A stretch of 64,000 nucleotides of DNA from Rahnella victoriana (GCF_004330295.1 NZ_SJOJ01000022.1:1-64000); one strand, 5' to 3'; positions 9,464-19,352 are shown, counted from the stretch's first letter. Notes: generated by a model from the sequence alone, not told the origin. Made by a program: numbers and translations.

Positions 9464-10513
9464 ATGCAACCTTTGAGCGGCCCGGGCATGCCGGTTGGCG
9501 ACAACAGAACACAGCCCCAGGGTCAGACCGTTCCGGTTAAAACAGGCGCTGAACTGCCATTAACCCCGGTACAGCGCACCACGCTGGAAAAACTGATCGT
9601 CAAACTGATGGCGCTCACGCCGATTAAATCGGCTGAGATCTGGGCGAATTTGCGCCACGACCTGGCGCTGCCGCACGGTGCAGAAATCACCTCGCAGCAG
9701 TTCCCGCAGGCCGAAACGCTGTTGCAGGGGAAACTCACGCAAGCGCAGGACAGCCATGCCTCGCGCCAGCTGATGTTGCAACTGACCGAACTGCTGCCGC
9801 AGGGCAATAACCGTCAGGCGGTGAGTGACTTTATCCGCCAGAATTTCGGACACACCGTACTCAGCCAGCTGACGCATCCGCAGCTGCAACAGGTGCTGGA
9901 TCTGATCCAGACCCGTCAGATGAATATCCCGCAACCGCAACAGACGCCGGTGACCGATCGTCCGTTGCTGCCTGCCGAACATAACAGCCTGCAACAGCTT
10001 GTCACGCGCCTCAGCGCGGCAACCGGCGAAGCACCGGTAAAAGTCTGGCAGGCGCTGTTTACGCTGGTGGGTGTGAAAGTGGGCGAGCCAATACCGGCGA
10101 AGCATTTTCAGGTGCTCAGCCAGTTTTTGCAGGTAAAAGCCTCGCTCAGCCAGCAGACGACGCCACCGACGCTGACAACGCTGCTCAGTGTGCTCAAACA
10201 ACCTGCCAGCACGCATGAAATCCATCAGCTGACGGAATATGCGGAAAACCGTTTCAGCGCGACATTATCCACGCCGCTGACGCCGGTTCAGGTCAGCGAT
10301 CTGATTGGTGTGCTGTTCAGCCAGCGGGTTGACCGTTCACCGCGTGCGGATGAAACCGACGATACATTCACGACCGTGTCGCGCACCGACCCGCAACCAA
10401 TCATGAATCCGTTCATCGCGATGTTGCCGCCCTCCATGCAGGCGATGGGCGGCAAACCGCTGCTGTTTATTGCGTTCGTGGTGGTCGTGCTGCTGTTGTG
10501 GTTACTGTTTTAA
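9464..10513 (+). CDS. flk: flagella biosynthesis regulator Flk
   Basis: 349 residues from the ATG at 9464 (MQPLSGPGMPVGDNRT), preceded by AAGGACGGTGAT. The body is hydrophilic and Gln/Leu-rich, with two loosely repeated helical blocks near residues 35-130 (TPVQRTTLEKLIVKLMAL...) and 175-270 (LPAEHNSLQQLVTRLSAA...). A single C-terminal transmembrane helix (LLFIAFVVVVLLLWLLF) makes it tail-anchored. In Salmonella, Flk (RflH) prevents premature secretion of FlgM before hook completion. The pdxB/flk neighbourhood is preserved from E. coli, though an AraC/EamA pair now separates them. Confidence 0.85.
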   Translation: MQPLSGPGMPVGDNRTQPQGQTVPVKTGAELPLTPVQRTTLEKLIVKLMALTPIKSAEIWANLRHDLALPHGAEITSQQFPQAETLLQGKLTQAQDSHASRQLMLQLTELLPQGNNRQAVSDFIRQNFGHTVLSQLTHPQLQQVLDLIQTRQMNIPQPQQTPVTDRPLLPAEHNSLQQLVTRLSAATGEAPVKVWQALFTLVGVKVGEPIPAKHFQVLSQFLQVKASLSQQTTPPTLTTLLSVLKQPASTHEIHQLTEYAENRFSATLSTPLTPVQVSDLIGVLFSQRVDRSPRADETDDTFTTVSRTDPQPIMNPFIAMLPPSMQAMGGKPLLFIAFVVVVLLLWLLF

Positions 10514-10522
10514 GCGCGACTT

Positions 10523-10975
10523 TCAGCAACCGCACTCCTGCGGTGCCTGTTCCGGCGCATACTGTCCGCGTTCTTCACCTGTTGCCAGCGGGTGCTGATC
10601 GCGGATCCAAAAATCCAGCCCGCCAATCATTTCCTTTACCCTGAACCCCAGTTTTGCCAGCTTGTACGCGCCCTGCGTCGAGCCGTTGCACCCGATGCCG
10701 TCGCAATAGGTCACATACACCACGTGTTTGCTCAGCTCGCGGGTGCTTTCTGCCGTCATATGTTTATGCGGAAAACTGACCGCGCCGGGCACATGACCGC
10801 GTGCATAATGTTCAGCAGAACGGGTATCAATAACCACAATGCCGTCGATGCCGTTTTGTAAATCCGCCGCGACTTCCGCCGCATCGGTATAAAAACTCAG
10901 TTTGGACAACAAATACGCGGCACTGATTTCCGGTGACGGCGGTGCAAATCCCAACACATAAGACGCCTGTTGCAT
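10523..10975 (-). CDS. rhodanese-like domain protein
   Basis: 150 residues from the ATG at 10975 (MQQASYVLGF). GAGGAA lies six bases upstream, which decides this start over much longer in-frame extensions. A single rhodanese domain includes VIDTRSAEHYARGHVPGAVSFPHKHM. The expected active-site loop reads TYCDGIGCNGS, with Cys in place. The C-terminus ends QECGC. The likely role is sulfur transfer or a thiol-linked reaction; the physiological substrate is unknown. It is divergent from a MocR-type regulator 100 bp away, a typical arrangement for a target gene. Confidence 0.85.
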   Translation of the reverse strand: MQQASYVLGFAPPSPEISAAYLLSKLSFYTDAAEVAADLQNGIDGIVVIDTRSAEHYARGHVPGAVSFPHKHMTAESTRELSKHVVYVTYCDGIGCNGSTQGAYKLAKLGFRVKEMIGGLDFWIRDQHPLATGEERGQYAPEQAPQECGC

Positions 10976-11030
10976 AAACGCTTCCTCATAAAGTGATGTG
11001 TCTGAAAACAGTTTCATCATCGCTGTTTTT

Positions 11031-11071
11031 GGTCTTATGATTAATGCCAATTTCCGGTTAACACTAAGACC
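11031..11071. promoter_or_regulatory. candidate MocR operator between the rhodanese gene and its regulator
   Basis: Perfect inverted repeat GGTCTTA (11031-11037) / TAAGACC (11065-11071), 34 bp start to start, in the 100-bp divergent intergenic region and ending just before the regulator start. GntR/MocR dimers often use such spaced sites. Binding is inferred. Confidence 0.45.
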
Positions 11072-11075
11072 CATT

Positions 11076-12587
11076 ATGCCCGCGCAGCCCCAGCCACCGG
11101 ATCTGATTACGCTTTTTGAAAATACAGCGACCCCGGCAGGTCTGCGTGACAGGCTGTGTGCCGCGTTGCGGCAGGCCATCAGCAGCGGAGCACTGACGGC
11201 CGGAGAGCGTCTGCCCTCTTCCCGTCTGCTGGCCTGCGATCTGAATCTGTCACGGGTCACGGTTGAGGCGGCTTATGCGCAGGTGGAGGCGGAAGGTTAT
11301 CTTCAGCGTCACACCGGCAAAGGCACCTTTGTCAGCCAGTCTCTGCCCCGCGCGCCGTCTGCACGCAAAAGCAAAGTCGTCAAACCCGGTCTGGCGAGAA
11401 TATCAGCCAGAGGGCAGAAAATTGTCGCCACCGGCGGATGCCGTGACCCGCAATCCCCCGTCGCCTTTGCCGCCGGTTCGCCAGACCTTCGCGCTTTTCC
11501 GCTGAAAATCTGGAAACAGATGACCGCCAGACAATTACGTGTCGAAGGAGAACGTCTGCTGGGATATGGCGATCCGCAAGGGTATTTGCCGCTGCGTGAG
11601 GCGCTTGCCCGTTACCTGCAACAGTCGCGCGGGGTGAGCTGCACCGCCGCGCAAATCCTGATCACCACCAGTTCGCAACAGGCATTGCAGTTACTGGCGA
11701 TGCTGCTGATTGATCCGGCGGATAGCGTCTGGCTTGAGCAGCCGGGGTATCCCGGTGCGCGCAATGCGTTTGCCAGCGCCGGCGCCGACATTTGCGCCAT
11801 TCCGGTGGATGATCAGGGAATGGCGCCGGATCCCGCATTCCCCATTCCGCGCCTGATATACCTGACGCCTTCGCATCATTACCCGACCGGCGTCAGCCTG
11901 AGTCTGCCCCGCCGCTTACACCTGCTTGAGTTTGCCCGGCGGCACGGCAGCTGGATTATAGAAGACGATTACGACAGCGAATTGCATTACGACGGACGGC
12001 CGCTTCCCGCCATGCAGGGGCTGGATAAACATCAGCAGGTGATTTATCTCGGCACCTTCTCGAAAGTGTTGTTCCCGTCATTACGGCTGGCCTATGCCGT
12101 TTTGCCGCCGGCACTGGTGGCTCCGATGGTCACATTGCGCACCGTGAATGACGGCCACTCTTCACAACTGATGCAGGCGGTGACCGCCGAATTTATGCAC
12201 ACCGGCCATTTCGCTTCTCACCTGCGTTTTTCGCGTCAGCTTTATCACAGCCGCCGCGATCATCTGCTGGCACAGATTGGGCAGAAGATTGACTGGCTGA
12301 TACCTCAGGTGTCAGCCGGAGGATTGCAACTCGCCGCTCATCTGCCTGCCGGACAAGAACAGTATTTCAGCACGCTTGCCGCACAGGCGGGCATTGAGAC
12401 TCCGCGTCTTTCGCCGCTGTTTACCGGCAATGGCGGTTCACCGGCGCAGCATCAGGATGGCTGGCTGCTCGGCTTTTCGGCCTTAACGCCGTCTGAAATC
12501 ACCACCGCGGTAAACCGGCTGGCCTCGCTGAAAGTGCCTGCTATTTCGCAAACAATGCCAGCAGTAACCAGCCAGCCCCGCCGCTGA
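11076..12587 (+). CDS. MocR family (GntR-aminotransferase) transcriptional regulator
   Basis: 503 residues from the ATG at 11076 (MPAQPQPPDL). An N-terminal GntR winged helix (about residues 15-90: RQAISSGALTAGERLPSSRLLACDLNLSRVTVEAAYAQVEAEGYL) is fused to a fold-type I aminotransferase domain. The PLP lysine is Lys330 in GTFSKVLFPSLRLAYAVLPP, and the Asp/Tyr of EDDYDSELHYDG are present. MocR proteins bind PLP, usually as a ligand sensor rather than a transaminase. It is divergent from the rhodanese gene. Its 3' end overlaps the convergent YbiR-like gene by 47 bp. Confidence 0.9.
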   Translation: MPAQPQPPDLITLFENTATPAGLRDRLCAALRQAISSGALTAGERLPSSRLLACDLNLSRVTVEAAYAQVEAEGYLQRHTGKGTFVSQSLPRAPSARKSKVVKPGLARISARGQKIVATGGCRDPQSPVAFAAGSPDLRAFPLKIWKQMTARQLRVEGERLLGYGDPQGYLPLREALARYLQQSRGVSCTAAQILITTSSQQALQLLAMLLIDPADSVWLEQPGYPGARNAFASAGADICAIPVDDQGMAPDPAFPIPRLIYLTPSHHYPTGVSLSLPRRLHLLEFARRHGSWIIEDDYDSELHYDGRPLPAMQGLDKHQQVIYLGTFSKVLFPSLRLAYAVLPPALVAPMVTLRTVNDGHSSQLMQAVTAEFMHTGHFASHLRFSRQLYHSRRDHLLAQIGQKIDWLIPQVSAGGLQLAAHLPAGQEQYFSTLAAQAGIETPRLSPLFTGNGGSPAQHQDGWLLGFSALTPSEITTAVNRLASLKVPAISQTMPAVTSQPRR

Positions 12588-13668
12588 ACAGCAGGAACGG
12601 GAAGGAGTAGTAGTGAAAACGGAGCCAGATTTTTTTGTCACCCGCCATGCGCAGTGCGATCAGGTTGGCCAGCGATCCTATCGCCAGCCCGAAACCCCCG
12701 GCATTCACGGCGTAAGCCAGCAGCGGGCCGGACGGTAAATAGTTGATCATCAGGATCGTCGCCGGCACGTTGCTGATCACCTGCGAAAGCCCGATGCTGA
12801 GAAGATAATGTCCGTAATCCGGCAGCCCGTGAATATGGGTAAACGCAGGCTGCAAGGCGTGCAGCCCGACCAGCAAACGCACATCAATAAACATCACGAT
12901 AAACACCAAAATCAGCGGCCAGTCGATACGCAGCAGAACGTTACGTGCCAGCAGTAAAAAGCACACCACTACCGCCAGCAGGCCATATAACGCATACCCC
13001 AGATCCACACAGGCAATAAACGCCACGTACAGCACCACGCAACTGATCAGCAGACGTTTCTTAAACGGATATCCCTGATTATTCTCCAGCTTTTTCAGGC
13101 TGTGCGACGGAAAACACCACCAGGTCACCACGAATAAGGCGGCCAGGGTCACCAGCGCCAGCGGTGCCATCTGCCCGATGAAATGCAGGAATGACTGACC
13201 GGACTTATTCCATAACAGGATATTTTGCGGGTTACCGATTGGCGTGAGCAGCGAACCGGCGTTCACCGCCAGCGCTTCAAAGATGATCAGCCGCGTCACC
13301 GGCAGCGACGTCAGTTTTTTCAGGGTAATGGTCAGCGGAATAACGATAAACAGCGCGACGTCATTGGTCATAAAGGTCGCCAGCACCGCCGCCGCACTCA
13401 CCAGGAAAAGCGCCAGCCGCCGTTCATTGTCGATGGCGTTAATCATCTTGCGGCCAACAAAATCAAAGTAGCCGCTGACCTCCACGCCCTTGGTCAGCAT
13501 CAGCAAACCCAGCAGCGTGACGATAGTGTTCCAGTCGACAAACTGCGGAAACTGCATGATTTTCGCAGGCTGGAACAGTGTCAGAATGACGCCAAGTATG
13601 ATTAACAGATGCAAAAATCTGTCACGTAAAAAAGGCTTAAAGACTGAGCCGAGTGCCGCCATCAACAT
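12541..13668 (-). CDS. ybiR: YbiR-like SLC13/ArsB-superfamily transporter
   Basis: 375 residues, strongly hydrophobic, with about ten membrane segments. Family-typical stretches are FMTNDVALFIVIPLTITLKKL and EALAVNAGSLLTPIGNPQNILLWNKSG, which match E. coli YbiR closely as I recall it. Related proteins move anions or exchange Na+/H+; the substrate here is unknown. E. coli ybiR lies elsewhere, so this copy is relocated. It overlaps the convergent MocR gene by 47 bp and is 17 bp downstream of the PepSY gene, so it is probably co-transcribed with it. Confidence 0.85.
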   Translation of the reverse strand: MLMAALGSVFKPFLRDRFLHLLIILGVILTLFQPAKIMQFPQFVDWNTIVTLLGLLMLTKGVEVSGYFDFVGRKMINAIDNERRLALFLVSAAAVLATFMTNDVALFIVIPLTITLKKLTSLPVTRLIIFEALAVNAGSLLTPIGNPQNILLWNKSGQSFLHFIGQMAPLALVTLAALFVVTWWCFPSHSLKKLENNQGYPFKKRLLISCVVLYVAFIACVDLGYALYGLLAVVVCFLLLARNVLLRIDWPLILVFIVMFIDVRLLVGLHALQPAFTHIHGLPDYGHYLLSIGLSQVISNVPATILMINYLPSGPLLAYAVNAGGFGLAIGSLANLIALRMAGDKKIWLRFHYYSFPFLLFSGGAGWLLLALFAK

Positions 13669-13685
13669 GTTTTTTTCTTCGCTGA

Positions 13686-15125
13686 TCAGAATGCGCTGAC
13701 GTTACCCGAAGAAATTCGCCGCTGCCAGCGAATAACATCGATCAGCAGGAAAATCAGCAGGCTGATGCCCATCACCGGTAATGAAATCGCCAGCCCGAGC
13801 GTGATGACAAACACCGGACATTGCAGGCTGAACGGGAGCGATGTCCAGGTTTGCAGCAGCGTCACCGCCGGATTGCTGCCGTCGTTGCTGACGCTTCTGC
13901 GCAGCCACCACAAGCGATATCCCCAGGCAATCATCACGCATAATCCGGCACCAAAAATCACCAGAATGGCCTGATTCCAGACGCCGAATAAAATCCCCAT
14001 ATGGGCATCGACGCCCCAGCGGGTCAGTTTGGCGAGCAGCGGAAAATCAGCAAACCGCACGTGATCGACAATCTGCATTGAGCGGGGATTCACCGAAACC
14101 GCATCTACCTGCGTCGGCCAGCGGCGATCGACTTCCGTCACCGTCCAGGCTTTTCCTGCATCCCCGGACGGACGGATTTCAATCTTATCTGCCGTGATGC
14201 CAGACTCCCGCGCCGCCTGAAGTACCGCGTCGAAAGTCTGTGCGGAAACCGTTACCGCAGGCATTGCGTGCGCGGACATGTCCATGCCGGGCATACCCGC
14301 CATCTGCGCATGATGCTCCGCATGTTCGTCAGCCGGTGCGGCCACTGTTTGCCCGTCCAGACGGGTATTCACCGCAGGGGTCATCCAGCCCATGTACGCG
14401 CGCAGCACGCTGATATTGTCCCCCGCCCATTGTGACCAGGTCAGACCGGTGGCCGAGAAGAACAGCAATCCGGCGAGTAACAACAGGCCGAGCGTGCTGT
14501 GCCAGCGGCGGCTGTGCTGCTGTTTTTCCACTTTCCCGCTGACCTTACGCAACTGACGGGGTTGGCGACGTCCGGTAAACCAGAGCACCACACCACCCAG
14601 CGCCGCCACCCATAACCATGACGCGGCCAGTTCGCTGTAAACGCGTCCCGCATCGCCGAGTAACAGGCCGCGATGCAAATCGTCCAGCCAGGTACGGAAC
14701 GGCAGAATGCCGCTGGTGCCGTACACCGTCATATCGCCTTTCGCCGCCAGCGTGACCGGATCGATGAAAATCGCCCGGGTTTTGGATGCCCCAAGTTGCG
14801 GATCAGAAAACATCACCCGCGTGGTCTCCCCGGCAGACGGTGCCGGTCTGACGGCGTAAATTTGTTTCTCCTGACCGGCCACTTTTTGCGCCGCATCCAC
14901 CTGACGTGATAACGGCTGCGCGGTGCCTTCTGAGCGGGTAAACAGCGCATCAGCATAGAGGTAATTTTCGAACTGAGGCGTCAGCACATACAGGGTGCCG
15001 GTGAGTGCGGCGACAAAAATAAACGGCCCGACAAACAGACCAATATAGAAATGTAAGCGGCGCAACAGCGCCAGAAAAGCCGCCTGCGCAGGCAGTTTTT
15101 TAGCCGGATAGACAGGTTGGTTCAT
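13686..15125 (-). CDS. PepSY-associated TM helix protein (PiuB-like)
   Basis: 479 residues from the ATG at 15125 (MNQPVYPAKKL); an upstream in-frame start would add ten. The first membrane helix is LLRRLHFYIGLFVGPFIFVAALTGTLYVLTP, the usual opening of this family. Further helices lie near residues 175, 205, 390 and 440. A Met/His-rich periplasmic stretch, HAEHHAQMAGMPGMDMSAHAM (given in part), lies near residue 285 and suggests copper or another soft metal. Family members are linked to siderophore-iron reduction or metal import. The gene sits 87 bp after a Met/His/Cys-rich DUF2946-like gene, supporting a metal role. Confidence 0.85.
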   Translation of the reverse strand: MNQPVYPAKKLPAQAAFLALLRRLHFYIGLFVGPFIFVAALTGTLYVLTPQFENYLYADALFTRSEGTAQPLSRQVDAAQKVAGQEKQIYAVRPAPSAGETTRVMFSDPQLGASKTRAIFIDPVTLAAKGDMTVYGTSGILPFRTWLDDLHRGLLLGDAGRVYSELAASWLWVAALGGVVLWFTGRRQPRQLRKVSGKVEKQQHSRRWHSTLGLLLLAGLLFFSATGLTWSQWAGDNISVLRAYMGWMTPAVNTRLDGQTVAAPADEHAEHHAQMAGMPGMDMSAHAMPAVTVSAQTFDAVLQAARESGITADKIEIRPSGDAGKAWTVTEVDRRWPTQVDAVSVNPRSMQIVDHVRFADFPLLAKLTRWGVDAHMGILFGVWNQAILVIFGAGLCVMIAWGYRLWWLRRSVSNDGSNPAVTLLQTWTSLPFSLQCPVFVITLGLAISLPVMGISLLIFLLIDVIRWQRRISSGNVSAF

Positions 15126-15212
15126 AAATACGGATCTCAAAATTTCAAATAGCACGCCGTCAACCGCTGTCAGTCTGGCGGTTAACCTGAAGAGAAATGT
15201 TGTATTACGCGG

Positions 15213-15698
15213 TTATGAAAAAACGGGCGGTGCGCGGGGTTGGGAATCCGTGAAGAACAGTGAAGGGATAAGACGTTGTATGAGTGCACGCGGAGGGGCA
15301 CGGCTGGAGAAATCCAGCGACCACAGCATCGGCATGGCCTGTAAATCAAGCATCGGCAGATGCACCAGCAGCACGCAATATCCGCAGGCGGCATCGCTCA
15401 TGTCACCGGCAAGCAGCGCCTTAACGGCATCGTGCGGCGCGGATTTACAGGTTTGCTTGTCGCAATGTTCCATCGATGATGAGTGATGGCCTGACATATT
15501 CATGTCAGCCATATCTGCGTCCGGCATCTCCATGTCCATATCGGACATCATCATGCCGGGCATCATCATATGCTGCGCACCCTCTGCCACCCGTGATTTG
15601 GAAATCACCGGCGCAATAAACAACATCAGTATCGCCACCATCCCGAGCCAGGCCGGGAAGTGCAGGTGTCGATGATGGATGTGTCTGAGTGAGAGCAT
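15213..15698 (-). CDS. DUF2946-like Met/His-rich secreted or membrane protein
   Basis: 161 residues. An N-terminal hydrophobic segment (FPAWLGMVAILMLFIAPVIS) is followed by a Met/Asp/His-rich stretch (MMMPGMMMSDMDMEMP ...) and then CDKQTC and ACGYCVLL cysteine motifs. A second hydrophobic stretch surrounds CGYCVLLVHLPML. Composition suggests binding of copper or another soft metal in the periplasm. No function has been shown for the family that I can name with certainty. Its partner is the downstream PepSY gene. No clear Shine-Dalgarno precedes the ATG, so the start is uncertain. Confidence 0.75.
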   Translation of the reverse strand: MLSLRHIHHRHLHFPAWLGMVAILMLFIAPVISKSRVAEGAQHMMMPGMMMSDMDMEMPDADMADMNMSGHHSSSMEHCDKQTCKSAPHDAVKALLAGDMSDAACGYCVLLVHLPMLDLQAMPMLWSLDFSSRAPPRALIQRLIPSLFFTDSQPRAPPVFS

Positions 15699-15765
15699 TA
15701 TGTCAACAAGGTGAAAATAAGAAGCGGCGAAATTGTACCTGAATTGTAGAGAAACATATCCAAAA

Positions 15766-15795
15766 TCATTCGAGTTGCATCAAGGCGGCTTGAAG
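15766..15795. repeat. degenerate ERIC end fragment
   Basis: ATTCGAGTTGCA followed by AAGGCGGC matches one end of the three full ERIC elements in this window. The rest of the element is missing. It lies between the DUF2946-like gene and the fabB terminator. Confidence 0.5.
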
Positions 15796-15805
15796 GATGA
15801 TGGAT

Positions 15806-15835
15806 ACAAAAAAGCCCGCTCGGAAGCAGGCTTTT
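15806..15835 (-). terminator. fabB terminator
   Basis: On the minus strand an 8-bp stem (AAGCCTGC / GCGGGCTT with one G-U pair) is followed by TTTTTT. It lies 22 bp past the fabB stop. Confidence 0.8.
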
Positions 15836-15857
15836 ATTCAGGTATTAACGACGGAGA

Positions 15858-17078
15858 TTATTTGTCGTTTTTCAGCTTACGCATGACCAGCGTGGCGTTG
15901 GTGCCACCGAAGCCGAAGCTGTTAGACATCACCGTCGTCAGCTCGCGCTGAGTCGGTTTAGTGATGATGTCCATGCCTTCTGCCTGCTCATCGAGGTTTT
16001 CGATGTTGATGCTTGGCGCGATGAAGCCGTGCTCTGCCATCAGCAGGGTGTAGATCGCTTCCTGAACGCCAGCGGCACCCAGAGAGTGACCGGTCATGGC
16101 TTTGGTGGAAGACAGTGCCGGGGTTTTATCGCCGAACACTTCACGGATAGCACCCAGTTCTTTCACGTCGCCGACCGGAGTTGATGTTCCGTGCACGTTA
16201 ACGTAGTCGATTGGGGTATCCACGCCGTTCATTGCCATTTTCATGCAACGCACTGCGCCTTCACCGGATGGTGCCACCATGTCTGCGCCGTCAGACGTTG
16301 CGCCGTAGCCAACGATTTCTGCGTAGATGTGTGCGCCACGGGCCAGAGCGTGTTCCAGCTCTTCGACAACAACCATACCGCCGCCGCCTGCGATAACGAA
16401 ACCGTCACGCGCTTTGTCGTAGGTACGGGAAGCTTTGTCTGGAGTTTCGTTGTAGCTGGTGGACAGTGCGCCCATGGCATCGAATTCACACGCCATTTCC
16501 CAGCACAGTTCTTCACCACCACCGGCAAACACCACATCCTGTTTGCCCAGCTGAATCATTTCTACCGCGTTACCGATGCAGTGTGCAGAGGTGGCGCAGG
16601 CAGAGCTGATGGAATAGTTAACACCGCGAATTTTGAACGGGGTCGCGAGGCAGGCAGACACGCCAGATGCCATCGCTTTGGTCACCATGTAAGGACCCAC
16701 GCCGCGCAGCCCTTTGGCGCGCATACCGTCGGAACCCGCAACCTGGTTGCGTGGAGAACCACCGCCGGAACCTGCGATCAGGCCGGTACGTTCGTTGGAG
16801 ACCATTTCAGGGGTCAGACCGGAGTCTTCAATCGCCTGCTGCATGGACAGGTAAGCGTAGATCGAGGCATCACTCATGAAACGCACAATCTTACGATCGA
16901 TAAGGCCTGCGGTGTCTAATTTGACATCACCCCAGACGTGACTACGCATCCCGGCATCTTTCAGCTCTTGCGAGAAGGTGATCCCAGAGCGACCTTCCTG
17001 CAGAGATGCAAGAACTTCCTGCTTGTTGTTACCGATGCTCGAGATGATACCCAGGCCAGTAATCACTGCACGTTTCAT
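15858..17078 (-). CDS. fabB: 3-oxoacyl-ACP synthase I
   Basis: 406 residues, the same as E. coli FabB. The catalytic triad is visible: Cys161 in SSACATSAH, His296 in [12 protein letters not shown] and His331 in [10 protein letters not shown]. The enzyme condenses malonyl-ACP with acyl-ACP and is required for elongation of the unsaturated branch made by FabA. It is monocistronic, with its own terminator. The upstream region carries adjoining FabR-type and FadR-type sites, matching the known opposing control (FabR represses, FadR activates). It is divergent from mnmC. Confidence 0.98.
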   Translation of the reverse strand: MKRAVITGLGIISSIGNNKQEVLASLQEGRSGITFSQELKDAGMRSHVWGDVKLDTAGLIDRKIVRFMSDASIYAYLSMQQAIEDSGLTPEMVSNERTGLIAGSGGGSPRNQVAGSDGMRAKGLRGVGPYMVTKAMASGVSACLATPFKIRGVNYSISSACATSAHCIGNAVEMIQLGKQDVVFAGGGEELCWEMACEFDAMGALSTSYNETPDKASRTYDKARDGFVIAGGGGMVVVEELEHALARGAHIYAEIVGYGATSDGADMVAPSGEGAVRCMKMAMNGVDTPIDYVNVHGTSTPVGDVKELGAIREVFGDKTPALSSTKAMTGHSLGAAGVQEAIYTLLMAEHGFIAPSINIENLDEQAEGMDIITKPTQRELTTVMSNSFGFGGTNATLVMRKLKNDK

Positions 17079-17126
17079 TTAATACCTCTTGTACTATTCA
17101 CCATTTGGGATTTCGTCACGCACTCT

Positions 17127-17144
17127 AGCGTACAGTTGTACGCC
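17127..17144 (-). promoter_or_regulatory. FabR-type operator upstream of fabB
   Basis: AGCGTACAGTTGTACGCC contains the perfect palindrome GCGTAC-AGTT-GTACGC, matching the fabA/fabB FabR site as I remember it from E. coli. It lies about 50-65 bp upstream of the fabB start. Confidence 0.75.
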
Positions 17145-17160
17145 GAACAAGTCCGATCAG
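17145..17160 (-). promoter_or_regulatory. FadR-type activator site upstream of fabB
   Basis: On the minus strand CTGATCGGACTTGTTC closely resembles the FadR sites of fabA/fabB in E. coli. It directly adjoins the FabR palindrome on the promoter-distal side, the same layout as in E. coli. Confidence 0.65.
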
Positions 17161-17247
17161 CAATTCCTTGTGTAAATCGTGGTAAATTTGCGCAGGGTCA
17201 AACGCAGCGTTAAACTCCGGCATCGCCTTGAACTGAGAGAGTTTCAC

Positions 17248-19278
17248 GTGAGCCATAACCCGATCACGCCCGCTGAATTAAGCTGGAACGAACAGGGTAC
17301 ACCTGTTTCCCGACATTTTGATGACGTCTATTTTTCCAACCAGAACGGCCTGCTGGAAACCCGTCATGTTTTTCTCAACGGCAACCATTTTCCGGCGCGT
17401 TTTGCCGCGCACCCTCGCCCGCTGTGTATCATCGCGGAGACCGGTTTTGGCACCGGTTTGAACTTTCTGTCGCTGTGGCAGGCCTTTGACGCCTTCCGCG
17501 AAGCACACCCCGACGCCACGCTGCAACGTCTGCATTTCATCAGCTACGAAAAATTCCCGTTATCTGCCCGTGATCTGGCGACAGCGCACACGCAGTGGCC
17601 CGAACTCGCTGCGTATTCCGCACAGCTTTGCGAACAATGGCCGATGGCCTTTTCCGGCTGTCACCGCCTGTTACTGGCAGGCGGACGCATCACGCTGGAC
17701 CTGTGGTTCGGTGATGTGACTACCCTGCTTCCGGCATGTGACACCAGTATGAATCAGCAGGTTGACGCCTGGTTTCTCGACGGCTTTGCCCCGTCCAAAA
17801 ACCCGGATATGTGGACGGAAGATTTATTCCGCTCTATGGCGCAAATGACCCGTCCGCAAGGCACCTTTGCCACCTTCACCGTGGCCGGTTTTGTCCGCCG
17901 GGGATTGCAGGACGCCGGTTTTGACATCGGCAAGGTGCCGGGGTTCGGCGAAAAACGGCATATGTTAGCGGGCGCGTTACCGGCAGGCATTGACGTACCT
18001 CATCCTGCGCCGTGGTATGCGCGCCCGGCGGCGAAAAATGCCACAGAATTTGCGGTAATCGGCGGCGGTGTGGCCAGCGCCGTGTTGTCGCTGGCGTTGC
18101 TACGCCGTGGTTACGCAGTCACGCTGTATTGCGCTGATGAAAAACCGGCGCTTGGCGCTTCCGGTAACCGTCAGGGCGCGGTATATCCGCTGCTCAATGG
18201 CCGCGGCGACACGCTGGAAAACTTCTTTGCTCATGCCTTCACTTTCGCCCGCCGCCAGTATGCGCAGCTCGAAAAACGGGATGTGCCTTTCGACCACGGC
18301 TGGAGCGGCGTCACCCAGCTCGGCTATGACGAAAAAAGTCAGGGCAAAATTGACGGCATTATCAGCGGCGGCTGGCCGGAAGATCTGGCAAAAGGGCTGA
18401 CGGAAGAAGACGTGGAGGCGCTGTGCGGATTGCCCTGCGGCAGCGGCGGCGTAACCTATCCGCTCGGCGCGTGGCTTTGTCCGGCACAGCTGACGGCTTC
18501 GCTGATTGCGCTGGCCGAAACACAGGGTTTAACGGTGCATTATCGCCAGCGCGTGACAGCGTTAAATTCCGACGCAGAGTCTCAGTGGACGCTGACCTTT
18601 GCCGACGGCCATGTTGCACGTCATCAGGCGGTGGTGCTGGCCAACGGCGCGGACATTACCGATTTCAGTCAGAGTGAAAAACTGCCGGTTTACGCGGTCA
18701 GCGGTCAGGTTTCGCATATCCCGACCACTCCGGCGCTGAGCAAGCTGAAACAAGTGTTGTGTTACGACGGGTATATGACGCCGGTCAGCCCGCAAAATCA
18801 GCATCATTGCATCGGCGCCAGCTATCACCGTGCGGATAAAGGCACGGATTACCGGGAAGAGGATCAGCAGCAAAACCGCCAGCGTCTGATCAGCTGCCTG
18901 CCGGAACAGCAATGGCCGCATGAGGTGGATGTCAGCGAAGGCGAGGCGCGAAATGGTGTGCGTTGCGCCACCCGTGACCATCTGCCGATGATCGGTTCGG
19001 TGTCGGATTACGATGCCCTGCTGGAGAGTTATAAAAAGCTGGATCTGGACATTCAGCGTCATCGCCCGATTGCAGAAGCGCCGGTCTATGAAAACCTGTT
19101 CCTGTTTGGCGCACTCGGCTCACGCGGCCTCAGTTCTGCCCCGCTCGGCGCAGAAATTCTGGCGGCGCAGATAGCCGGTGAACCGATACCTCTGGACAGC
19201 GACACACTGTCGGCGCTGAACCCGAACCGCATGTGGGTCAGAAAACTGCTGAAAGGCCGCCCGGTCGAATCGCATTAA
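17248..19278 (+). CDS. mnmC: bifunctional tRNA mnm5s2U biosynthesis protein MnmC
   Basis: 676 residues from a GTG at 17248 ([21 protein letters not shown]), in line with the 668 residues of E. coli. A GTG at 17179 would add 23 residues not seen in the family. The N-terminal methyltransferase has [15 protein letters not shown] and [18 protein letters not shown]. The C-terminal FAD oxidoreductase starts near residue 280 with [22 protein letters not shown] and includes [16 protein letters not shown]. It converts cmnm5U34 to nm5U and then to mnm5U in tRNA wobble positions. It is divergent from fabB and ends at a bidirectional terminator shared with yfcL. Confidence 0.96.
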   Translation: MSHNPITPAELSWNEQGTPVSRHFDDVYFSNQNGLLETRHVFLNGNHFPARFAAHPRPLCIIAETGFGTGLNFLSLWQAFDAFREAHPDATLQRLHFISYEKFPLSARDLATAHTQWPELAAYSAQLCEQWPMAFSGCHRLLLAGGRITLDLWFGDVTTLLPACDTSMNQQVDAWFLDGFAPSKNPDMWTEDLFRSMAQMTRPQGTFATFTVAGFVRRGLQDAGFDIGKVPGFGEKRHMLAGALPAGIDVPHPAPWYARPAAKNATEFAVIGGGVASAVLSLALLRRGYAVTLYCADEKPALGASGNRQGAVYPLLNGRGDTLENFFAHAFTFARRQYAQLEKRDVPFDHGWSGVTQLGYDEKSQGKIDGIISGGWPEDLAKGLTEEDVEALCGLPCGSGGVTYPLGAWLCPAQLTASLIALAETQGLTVHYRQRVTALNSDAESQWTLTFADGHVARHQAVVLANGADITDFSQSEKLPVYAVSGQVSHIPTTPALSKLKQVLCYDGYMTPVSPQNQHHCIGASYHRADKGTDYREEDQQQNRQRLISCLPEQQWPHEVDVSEGEARNGVRCATRDHLPMIGSVSDYDALLESYKKLDLDIQRHRPIAEAPVYENLFLFGALGSRGLSSAPLGAEILAAQIAGEPIPLDSDTLSALNPNRMWVRKLLKGRPVESH

Positions 19279-19298
19279 TCCGCCCCTTTTCAGGCAAT

Positions 19299-19340
19299 AA
19301 AAAAGCGCAGCCGGTTAACCCGTCGCTGCGCTTTTTTTTT
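19299..19340. terminator. bidirectional terminator between mnmC and yfcL
   Basis: AAAAAAGCGCAG pairs with CTGCGCTTTTTT around a 15-base loop. A-run and T-run flank the stem, so it can stop transcription from both convergent genes. Confidence 0.85.
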
Positions 19341-19352
19341 ACTGAAAAGAGA

